From an uncultured Bacteroides sp. (GTDB taxonomy: Bacteria > Bacteroidota > Bacteroidia > Bacteroidales > Bacteroidaceae): DNA of 25,232 nucleotides. Position 1 is the first letter of the stretch; each line of letters begins with the position of its first letter. Positions 15,273-23,084 of this stretch are shown piece after piece. Both the position numbers and the translations under genes were made by a program. The notes below the pieces were generated by a model, which had not been told where the DNA came from, made no database searches, and worked only from the letters and a program-made list of their open reading frames with translations. The stretch is from the NCBI GenBank assembly GCA_900553185.1, contig USCT01000029.1, forward strand, positions 1 to 25,232, written 5' to 3'.

Positions 15273-18200
15273 CTAATTTTTCGGGAATGCATATCCGTCG
15301 GGTACGTCACGAACACAACGAATACGGAAGGTTTTTGATGTCAAATTACTATAATTAGGATTTTCAGAACCATATCCGCCATCCCCAGGACAATAAATCA
15401 ATGAAGAACGGGCAAAACCAAATCGCACATTCAAATTACTGAATTGCGTACAACATGCCGCAATAAAAGATCCCCAATTATTAGAGTAACATTCATCCAA
15501 TAATCCGGCTGCGTTCATTGCAGAAAGTTCCACCAGGTTAGGAACACGCCAATCGCTATATCCATCCTCCGAATACTTCTCATCCTTACATGGATTTAGC
15601 ATTGTTCCATCAAAAGTATATACTTTTGGTTGTCCATTTTCATCTACTGTAACTGTACCCTCATAACCTATTATATCACCTAATCGATAAGTTCCTTTTA
15701 AATATTCACTTGCAACAAAAATACCTTGAGAAAATGAATTTGCAGGATTATCTTCATTATGTACGCCTAAAGATCCATCTACACGTTGACGATATAGATT
15801 AGCTACTAAGCGATCCTTAAATTCAATAGATTGTGGATTGGTATTTCCATGATAAATAAATGATGGATCCGACTTTACGAATGGAGTACTGATATCGTAA
15901 TCATTACTTGTAGAAGGAAGAGAACGGATACATCGTATGGGTTTGGCAGCCCAATTTCCAGTATAATTAGCTCCATCACCACCATATGAACCTCTTTCTA
16001 CAGCCCAATATACCCGCTTGTCAGCTTGATTACTACTTGTGAAATAGAGTGAACCATCCCAAATATAACTTGTTGCATATCCTTTATGTACCATTGTATA
16101 TTTATCGCCCATATATAATTGAGCAGCATTAGAAAGGGCATTAGAGCCAATGCCAATACGAATATACTCATTTATTGATGGCAGATACCAACGAACTTCG
16201 TTTTCGTCAATAACTCCATTACCATTTAAATCTCTGTTACGTGATAAACAGGCAAAGTAAGCACCACCTATACCATTATCTCCATCTGATTCCTCACGAG
16301 TACCTTTATAAACACTAACCGGAAGTTTATGATTTATGCGATCAGAACCTATTGATCCAAGCCATCCATTCTGAGTAGAAATAATATAGCTTTCCCACTG
16401 TTTTTCTGGAGTTAGGCCTCCTATTAATTGTATTTGATTACTTCGACCATCTGTGTCACTTAGTCCTGTCGTTACTGAGCCGCCAAAACGAATATGAGGT
16501 GTTTCATTATACGTTTCTATTCCAAAACCATTCATTTGCAATGCTCTTGAATTATAAAATGTCTGCATAGATAATTGTGAGATGTATGAATAAACAGTAC
16601 TAAAAGAGCTATTCCCATCTTCTGAAACATTTGAACTCATTGCAATCAGCATTTCACGATTCATTTTATTGGCAAATACAGACCAAGTAGTAACACGTTC
16701 CCCTGTCAGTGGATGACGTAAATAATAATACTCATTTACAAATGCAGTAAAACGTGCTACATATTCATTTTCAGTGTTTGTAGTGACAGTTATACCTTGA
16801 CCCGAATTAAATATATCCTTTGGCTGACTGTCACTGGGATAACCTTCACCTCTGTCTGCTGTGGATACAGATTTCTTTTTATAAATCTTCTTAACAACAT
16901 TTCCCATAGCCACAATCACATCATACACATCCATAAGATATCTTGCTGTTTCTGTGACTACTTCTCCACCATAAAAATCCTTATTAGTCAAATTATCCAA
17001 ATTCTCTCTACTCCATTCAGAAACTCCTGGATATTTTGCTATTTCAGTATTCGATTGCGGCCAAAATTCAATCCACTTGTAGTCAAAGCCCTTTAAGTTA
17101 TCAGTTGTATTGCCAGGACCATTCAAAACCGCATCCTTTTTACTTAGTACATTAACACTAGCCTTCATCGCATCAGCGTAAATCTGATACGGTTTCAGAG
17201 TTCCACGTTTATTCTGAACTGTATACGGTTTATCTGACGTTTCAGTTGTATTAGTATAATCCATTGCCTCAGATTGGATAACCAAAATCAAATTATTTGC
17301 AATAGCTTTATTGATATCATCATCTAATTGAGTATTATTATATTCACCAAGACTATTTCCATTAACCTGAAATGACTGTATAGCCTTAGCAATTTGTGAA
17401 AGATTATACTCCAGATATACTTGTTCATAATGAGCGTCCAATTCGTACGAATAAGTCGATGCGTCGTAAGTAAAAATCTGACCTTCTGCACCTTGTTGAT
17501 ATTCTTCGTCTGTTTCTTTTTTTGCTTCTGCTATAATTTTATCGACTCCCTTCACTGTAATTGTATAAGTATAGCTGCTATTCCGTTCTATGGAAAAGTT
17601 TCCCATAGAACCAGTTGAGCTGAAATCCCCTAAATGAATGGTATAACTGACATTTCCTGTATAATCTTTTCCATCAGTACCGATACCGCTGTATGTTCCA
17701 CTAATCACTACAAAAGTACTGTTCTGCGGTGCATTTAACCATACTTTATTCTCTGCGATAGAACCGGAAGTACCCTCCCATTTATCACGGTCAACATATT
17801 CCATTTCATTGTTTTCTTTATTCAGAGTTATCGTTTCCTGAATATTCTCCGGCATATAAAACTCAAACGAATAGAATCCCTCACTGGCTGACGGTACGAT
17901 GGAAGAAGCATAATGAATATATTTGGTAGCTGTTTCAGATTCACTTCCGGTTCCAGAGGAGGGAACAAAAAGTCCTTCTGTCTGCTTTTTATCCTTATTC
18001 GTTAGATAGCTCTTTGTTGGGATATTATATACACGATAAGAAGATGGTCTAAAAGTAGCATTAATATCATTACCAGAGTCATCTTTAGGCTTTTCTACGA
18101 TTTTGAATTTAATCTTTGCCATAGCCCGGTCCATTTTTACTATCACTTTATTATTAGTATCTCCATCGTTTCCATAAGAAGTAACAGTACCATCGGCTCC

Positions 18201-18800
18201 AAACACGACACCCTCATTGTAACCTGATAACAACATTAGAGAAGACGAAACAATCTGAATGGGCTGCATATCGCTATTTTCATAAAGAGCGCTTCGTAGA
18301 TTAATAATTTCATTTTTGATCTCTTCAAACGATAAACGTCCTCCTACGACATCTTCCTGTTTAGCTGTCAGTTCCCAAAAGCCGCCATCCCCGGCCGCAG
18401 CACTGGTATTGGCAACAACTATCAGTTTCTTTTTGCCTGTCGTAGTTTTAAAACGAACCTTGTATAAAACCCCATCATCAACAGTTAGATCCTTATCAAC
18501 AGTAACTTTATAACTTTCATCCGTTGCACGTGAAGAAACGTAGTGTTCATACGTTCCGTCCTCATGGAAAACAAAGATTGCCAAATTGGTTATATCGGAC
18601 AAAGAATTATCCGCCCTTGTATCTATCGTCACATCTGCAACCGGCGTTCCCGACAAAGTTAGAGCTACAGTGACCGGCAGCCCTTCCATCACTTCGCCGT
18701 TGTTCTTCACCAGTTCATCGTCTTTACATCCGGATAAGGCAAAAGCGACAAAGCCCATCCACAACAGACAAGTATATATCGTATGCAGTATCTTCTTCAT
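15273..18800 (-). CDS. Large fimbrial tip-adhesin candidate (DUF4906-like lipoprotein, lectin-like C-terminus)
   Basis: An 1175-residue lipoprotein, probably the distal or tip subunit of the fimbria. The lipobox is ALSGC with acylated C25. The next region (about 40-420) looks like a fimbrillin beta-sandwich, opening with VTVALTL and a TRADN motif at 61-65. The middle (about 420-840) is unassigned. The last third holds all eight mature cysteines, an EF-hand-like loop DLNGNGVIDENE at about 857-868, and two repeats that start with W(Y/R)(L/V)P and end in IRC(I/V)R. These recall the Lcl/DUF1566 or FGE-like, C-type-lectin-type fold. The ATG at 18800 is preferred to a TTG at 18821. The gene is AT-rich and begins 13 bases after the accessory subunit gene. 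The DUF4906 assignment is from memory of neighbours in such loci. Confidence 0.7.
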   Translation of the reverse strand: MKKILHTIYTCLLWMGFVAFALSGCKDDELVKNNGEVMEGLPVTVALTLSGTPVADVTIDTRADNSLSDITNLAIFVFHEDGTYEHYVSSRATDESYKVTVDKDLTVDDGVLYKVRFKTTTGKKKLIVVANTSAAAGDGGFWELTAKQEDVVGGRLSFEEIKNEIINLRSALYENSDMQPIQIVSSSLMLLSGYNEGVVFGADGTVTSYGNDGDTNNKVIVKMDRAMAKIKFKIVEKPKDDSGNDINATFRPSSYRVYNIPTKSYLTNKDKKQTEGLFVPSSGTGSESETATKYIHYASSIVPSASEGFYSFEFYMPENIQETITLNKENNEMEYVDRDKWEGTSGSIAENKVWLNAPQNSTFVVISGTYSGIGTDGKDYTGNVSYTIHLGDFSSTGSMGNFSIERNSSYTYTITVKGVDKIIAEAKKETDEEYQQGAEGQIFTYDASTYSYELDAHYEQVYLEYNLSQIAKAIQSFQVNGNSLGEYNNTQLDDDINKAIANNLILVIQSEAMDYTNTTETSDKPYTVQNKRGTLKPYQIYADAMKASVNVLSKKDAVLNGPGNTTDNLKGFDYKWIEFWPQSNTEIAKYPGVSEWSRENLDNLTNKDFYGGEVVTETARYLMDVYDVIVAMGNVVKKIYKKKSVSTADRGEGYPSDSQPKDIFNSGQGITVTTNTENEYVARFTAFVNEYYYLRHPLTGERVTTWSVFANKMNREMLIAMSSNVSEDGNSSFSTVYSYISQLSMQTFYNSRALQMNGFGIETYNETPHIRFGGSVTTGLSDTDGRSNQIQLIGGLTPEKQWESYIISTQNGWLGSIGSDRINHKLPVSVYKGTREESDGDNGIGGAYFACLSRNRDLNGNGVIDENEVRWYLPSINEYIRIGIGSNALSNAAQLYMGDKYTMVHKGYATSYIWDGSLYFTSSNQADKRVYWAVERGSYGGDGANYTGNWAAKPIRCIRSLPSTSNDYDISTPFVKSDPSFIYHGNTNPQSIEFKDRLVANLYRQRVDGSLGVHNEDNPANSFSQGIFVASEYLKGTYRLGDIIGYEGTVTVDENGQPKVYTFDGTMLNPCKDEKYSEDGYSDWRVPNLVELSAMNAAGLLDECYSNNWGSFIAACCTQFSNLNVRFGFARSSLIYCPGDGGYGSENPNYSNLTSKTFRIRCVRDVPDGYAFPKN

Positions 18801-18813
18801 ATTCGTTATCTTT

Positions 18814-19926
18814 TTATTCAAAGGCCGGAACCTCCATTGTATGTTCTGTCCATGAGTTTACTTGGCAATATGTATCAATAGTAATGGCATCGTTGATGCG
18901 TATATAGATTTTGCTGTATTGGTTACGTTCGATTTGCGACACATAAATATATTGTGTGTATCCTACTCCATTCAGAGTATAACTAAATGTGATACAATAC
19001 CTCTTATCGTTGTCCGTAATCGAACCATTTACTTGAAGAAATCCATCATCAGTCACATTTCCATTCAGGTTTTCAAGGAGATAGGGAGAGGATATTTCTT
19101 CAAAAAATTCTTCTGTTGTAGTTTCAGCCCAAGAATTATCAGAATAATCAGGCATATCTTCTGTATAAGAGGATTCTATCTTTTTATCATCTGAAAGCAA
19201 ATTCATTGTACCACTATAATCAATCTGACTATTATAATCAATCTGACTATTTTCTGGTATCTCAAACAAATACCCTTTATCCGGCACCTTACTTAAAGTA
19301 ACCTGATTGATTGTCAAAGTACTGGAAGGAGAAGTATTTCCCTTGGTGCAATAAATCCCCAACTTTGCCACACACCTTGTAGCATTAATCGAAGCGTCAA
19401 ATATTATTTTGTTGCCTTTAACAGACGAAAATTTAGCTGTACCCTCACCTGTCATCGGCACTTTGTTATCACCCTTATATTCAGTCAGGACGAACATTTT
19501 TCCTTTAAGCTCATCTAACGTTTTTACATCAGAAAAATCTACTGGAGCAGTACTACCTTCACCATCATCCGTATAAGGCTGGTTTAAGAGTAGATAAATC
19601 TTAAGCGATTGATTAACATCTATATTCTCTGCTTCTATTTCAGTCTGTAAAGTGGTTGTGATATCTATTCCATCAGTTCTCCATACATTCTGACTGCTCA
19701 CAATACTCGCAATGATATTATCAAGCTCATCACATATCCATAGCCGTATGATATCAGGCTCAGAGTTATCGGGTGGCAGATTGTCCGCTCTCGTCGTAAT
19801 ATCCAGATTCAGCGTAACGGTCCGCTTCTCTGCAGAAGGTTCTTCCGCATAGGGAGACGCATCGCTGCATCCTGCCAGGATGAGCAGCATGAGCCACGTT
19901 ACCATGGATATCACCTTATTCAACAT
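18814..19926 (-). CDS. Accessory fimbrillin-like lipoprotein
   Basis: A 370-residue lipoprotein with lipobox ILAGC and acylated C20. A first beta-strand (RTVTLNLDITTR) is followed by TRADN at 45-49, the arrangement seen in fimbrillin precursors. The rest is predicted beta-rich with no family I can name. By position, after the FimB/Mfa2 anchor and before the tip candidate, it could be a minor or adaptor subunit comparable to Mfa3/Mfa4 or FimC/FimD of Porphyromonas, but I cannot show sequence identity with those. An exact 18-bp tandem duplication encodes NSQIDY twice. The N-terminal coding part is visibly richer in GC than the rest. It starts 21 bases after the anchor gene. Confidence 0.7.
   Translation of the reverse strand: MLNKVISMVTWLMLLILAGCSDASPYAEEPSAEKRTVTLNLDITTRADNLPPDNSEPDIIRLWICDELDNIIASIVSSQNVWRTDGIDITTTLQTEIEAENIDVNQSLKIYLLLNQPYTDDGEGSTAPVDFSDVKTLDELKGKMFVLTEYKGDNKVPMTGEGTAKFSSVKGNKIIFDASINATRCVAKLGIYCTKGNTSPSSTLTINQVTLSKVPDKGYLFEIPENSQIDYNSQIDYSGTMNLLSDDKKIESSYTEDMPDYSDNSWAETTTEEFFEEISSPYLLENLNGNVTDDGFLQVNGSITDNDKRYCITFSYTLNGVGYTQYIYVSQIERNQYSKIYIRINDAITIDTYCQVNSWTEHTMEVPAFE
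19215..19250. repeat. 18-bp perfect tandem duplication inside the accessory fimbrillin gene
   Basis: TATAATCAATCTGACTAT occurs twice in direct succession at 19215-19232 and 19233-19250. It is in frame and gives the hexapeptide repeat NSQIDYNSQIDY. Copy number could change by slippage without breaking the frame. Confidence 0.95.
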
Positions 19927-19947
19927 ACTAAATTGAATTTTCAGATT

Positions 19948-21033
19948 TTACAAATTTACATTCTGTACCCGTTTGCTCCATCCCAGTACACCGATCGATA
20001 CGTTGGCATAAGCCCAGCTACCGCCGGAGAGGAAGAAGGACAGGTCGTAATCGTAGCCGCGATCCAGAAACTCCTGTTTGGAGTAACGGTGCATTTCGTC
20101 GTAGTTGCTCAGACGGCTGAGCAGGTCGGGCAGATTGACTTCAATAACTGTCTTTCCTGTTTTTACATTTCTGACCACCAGCACTTCATCGTCGGCCAGG
20201 TTGTCGTGTGCAAAGATGCGCGAGGTCATGAAGTCGGCATGCCCCATATTTCCAACCGAAGTACGGGTACCGGTATCAGGGTCCTGTGTATTCCAGGTTA
20301 CAAAAGGAGTACATACGGCCTTGACACGATCGTCGGCTGAGTTGTCATGATTCAATCGCACGTTCGCACCTTCTATATACAGTTCATAATCGTTGATGTC
20401 CATCACATCCGGTTCATCAATGTCTCTCAAGGTTACACTGATGTATTTGGTATTACGTACCAAAGACATCGTATGATAAGCAAACTTTCCTTGTGTCACT
20501 TCTACCGTTTCATCGGAGATGGAATGCCATAAGGTGTCAAGCGGCAGATTCTGATGGTCGATATACGCCGCTCCATCGTATGCCGAGATATGATCAAGTG
20601 TAATCTTCAGATTTTCCATCAGGCTGTTTTCGTCCATTTCCGTCCGGCGGAATTTGGCACCCTCTTCCTGCAGCAGATCCTCGTATTTCCGCTGATGTGC
20701 CAACGCCACAAAGCGGTAAGTTCCTGCAGGCAAATCCAGAAACATGGCATAATCCGCCTTCTTCAACGGTTCATACCCCTCCTCATTGGCTTCCGTACAC
20801 TGTGTTACGTAGTTTCCCTGTTCATCGAACACATACAGTGTCACTTCGCCTACATGATCGGCAAACATATCGGCACGATGAAGATTGTAGTCGTATTTGA
20901 AATTGACGTACACTCCCCTGTCGCAGCCGCTTCGGTCGTCGAAAATAAGGTCTGTACACGATGATACAGACATGCCTATCAGCAAGCATGCCAGCCATAA
21001 AATCTTCCCGGTATGTTTTACCCAATCTGTCAT
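19948..21033 (-). CDS. FimB/Mfa2 family fimbrial anchor lipoprotein
   Basis: A 361-residue lipoprotein with lipobox SVSSC and acylated C26. The family signature is clear: CDRGVYVNFKYDYNLHRADM, then VGEVTLYVFDEQGNYV, in the first of two beta-sandwich domains. In Porphyromonas, FimB and Mfa2 hold the fimbria in the outer membrane and limit its length; the same role is inferred here. The C-terminus VLGWSKRVQNVNL closely resembles that of the major subunit encoded just upstream (VLSWAKRSQGVDL). It is separated from the major subunit gene by 82 bases containing a strong hairpin, which may lower its expression. Base composition is intermediate between the GC-rich flanks and the AT-rich fimbrillin genes. 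Confidence 0.9.
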   Translation of the reverse strand: MTDWVKHTGKILWLACLLIGMSVSSCTDLIFDDRSGCDRGVYVNFKYDYNLHRADMFADHVGEVTLYVFDEQGNYVTQCTEANEEGYEPLKKADYAMFLDLPAGTYRFVALAHQRKYEDLLQEEGAKFRRTEMDENSLMENLKITLDHISAYDGAAYIDHQNLPLDTLWHSISDETVEVTQGKFAYHTMSLVRNTKYISVTLRDIDEPDVMDINDYELYIEGANVRLNHDNSADDRVKAVCTPFVTWNTQDPDTGTRTSVGNMGHADFMTSRIFAHDNLADDEVLVVRNVKTGKTVIEVNLPDLLSRLSNYDEMHRYSKQEFLDRGYDYDLSFFLSGGSWAYANVSIGVLGWSKRVQNVNL

Positions 21034-21069
21034 AAGCTGTTTTTAAAATCGGAAATTAAGTCAGTAAAT

Positions 21070-21101
21070 CTTCCTCAGGGACGATATTGTCCCCGAGGAA
21101 G
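21070..21101 (-). terminator. Intercistronic hairpin between major subunit and anchor genes
   Basis: Arms 21070-21082 and 21089-21101 form a 13-bp stem (one G-U pair in the minus-strand RNA) around a 6-base loop. It lies 14 bases after the major-subunit stop. On the minus strand it is followed by ATTTACTGAC, which lacks a real T run. It is therefore better read as a partial attenuator or a 3'-end stabiliser than as a full terminator, allowing much more major subunit than anchor. Confidence 0.65.
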
Positions 21102-21115
21102 TGTATTTCAAATCA

Positions 21116-23050
21116 TTAAAGGTCTACACCTTGTGAACGTTTCGCCCAAGAGAGGACGTTGATGGTACAGTTGATATATCCTTCTGATGAATCATCCGGG
21201 TTTCCACCAGGTGTTTCAACATCTGGGGCACCTGGTCCACCAATAGATTGTATATCAATTTCATACCAGTTGTTACGAACTACACCGTAACGGCCCAATT
21301 GCCCAAGTTTATAATCAGCAGCCGATGCGACACCACCTCCGCTTATATTAACACCTTCGCTATCCTGGAAGTGACGGATTAATGAAGAATAATAGAAATT
21401 TTCCCCCCCTATATAACAAGAAATTCGACCGCCTACAGCTGCTTTCACTGCAGCCAACTGGGTTTTATACTTTTCACTATCTGTATCAGTTTCTGCAAAA
21501 GTAAACACCTTCGTAACATCAGTATAAGTTCCGGATTTGAGTCCCGACTTTAGAGACAAGCCCTTAGTGTCTGTTGTAGAAAGCTTATAATTGTCATTCG
21601 TTATCAACTTATTGGCTGCTACAATAATCTGATCAACAAAAGCATCTGTATGATCTCCATTTGCATCTCCCACTAGTGTTTCCGGATATTTTGTAGAACT
21701 TGTACCACAAACAAAGAAAGTCCTTTTAGTAGCTTCATTATCACCCAGAAACTTTGTATAATAGTTAGTCTTTATCAAGACACCGGTGGTACGATCATCC
21801 TTCTGCTCAGTATAGTTCATCGTATTTTCCAGACAATAGCAAGCGTTATCTGCTGTAGAAGTCGCAAGGTTTAGATTCCAAGCCGGCTCTCCAGGAGTAA
21901 ACGTTCCTTCTGTTGAGGTATAAGTGGTAAAATCAGACGTAGGAATAGTATTACTACTCTCATAATTACAATCTTGAGCCCAATAAATACGATAATAATC
22001 ATCTTCGCTATCAACACCAAATGAGGCATCAATACCTCTTGTACCCGCAAAGCGTTCAGGATTAGTATTATCAGTTACACTCAACCAACCATTGGTAGAC
22101 TTAAAGCCAGTTACATCACGCACCAATTTGGTGGAGTTATTCGTTACATTCAGATACCAACCTGTGATTTCTACAATATCTCCAGTTTCATCTCCATTTG
22201 CATTAGTAACTTTTATTTGCTTATCTTCACCTTCAACTTTATATTTAGATGTAGATATCAATGTCACCTTAGCTACCACTCTTTCTACATAAATCTTCGC
22301 TACCTCACCAGCTGTTGCCGCAGCCTCCGTATCATAAACCTCCACAGGAACCAGCGTGTATGCCTTTGCATCAGTCATATTACCACTAGTACCCGCTTTA
22401 TCAGATAACGGAGCATTCGTCATCGTGAACTGATTTTTAGACGCACCGCCAATAAAATAGCCGACAAAAGTATCATTGGTCTTAATAATAGTTCCATCAA
22501 TCGTAGCTGAAATTTTTTCTTGCAAAGCTGAAAGTGTGCTTGTACCTGCTTCCAATGATGTAGTACCAACCTTTAAACCACCATCAGTAGAAGATAACAC
22601 ATTGTTATCATAATTCAATATGGCTAGGACATAAAGTTGTTCCGTATCGGTAACCTTAGGAGCTTCGGTTATGACTGACACCTGTTCCGTTACTTGTGGA
22701 ATTTCAGCGGAATTCGAAACCGATAAGTCGCCTTTATCTAACGTATAAGCCTTTACAAAGGTAGCAGCTGACTCATCTCCACCAGCATTACCTTTAAAGA
22801 AAACAAGGATAGCATTCTCCACATTGTATTCGTTGGCTTCTCCATCGACTAAATCGACATTTCCATTATCACTATCATTTGATCTGGATGAATTGCCACT
22901 CGTAGTAGGCATATTGATTGCCACTCTTACATATCCCTCCGTTGTACCCGGAGTATTTTCTCCCGCATTACCCGCATTCTCCAGGTTATCGCTACAAGCG
23001 CTGAAGAGGCCTGTAGCCAATAACAAACCAAAAAACTTTACTTTTCTCAT
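21116..23050 (-). CDS. Mfa1 family major fimbrial subunit precursor
   Basis: A 644-residue lipoprotein with lipobox LFSAC and acylated C19. The mature start is low-complexity (DNLENAGNAGENTPGTTEGY), then a first strand VRVAINM and an Arg at 56 where precursor cleavage could occur. The C-terminus YINCTINVLSWAKRSQGVDL is characteristic of Mfa1-type subunits. In type V pili, lipidated precursors reach the surface, a protease removes the first strand, and the exposed groove accepts a strand from the next subunit. By first place among the pilin genes, family ending and the hairpin after the gene, this is the likely shaft protein. It is AT-rich. The 34-base gap upstream holds no obvious promoter, so it is probably in one transcript with the DUF3868 gene. 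Confidence 0.88.
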   Translation of the reverse strand: MRKVKFFGLLLATGLFSACSDNLENAGNAGENTPGTTEGYVRVAINMPTTSGNSSRSNDSDNGNVDLVDGEANEYNVENAILVFFKGNAGGDESAATFVKAYTLDKGDLSVSNSAEIPQVTEQVSVITEAPKVTDTEQLYVLAILNYDNNVLSSTDGGLKVGTTSLEAGTSTLSALQEKISATIDGTIIKTNDTFVGYFIGGASKNQFTMTNAPLSDKAGTSGNMTDAKAYTLVPVEVYDTEAAATAGEVAKIYVERVVAKVTLISTSKYKVEGEDKQIKVTNANGDETGDIVEITGWYLNVTNNSTKLVRDVTGFKSTNGWLSVTDNTNPERFAGTRGIDASFGVDSEDDYYRIYWAQDCNYESSNTIPTSDFTTYTSTEGTFTPGEPAWNLNLATSTADNACYCLENTMNYTEQKDDRTTGVLIKTNYYTKFLGDNEATKRTFFVCGTSSTKYPETLVGDANGDHTDAFVDQIIVAANKLITNDNYKLSTTDTKGLSLKSGLKSGTYTDVTKVFTFAETDTDSEKYKTQLAAVKAAVGGRISCYIGGENFYYSSLIRHFQDSEGVNISGGGVASAADYKLGQLGRYGVVRNNWYEIDIQSIGGPGAPDVETPGGNPDDSSEGYINCTINVLSWAKRSQGVDL

Positions 23051-23084
23051 AATTCCAACATTTTTATTGATCCTTATTTTAATA

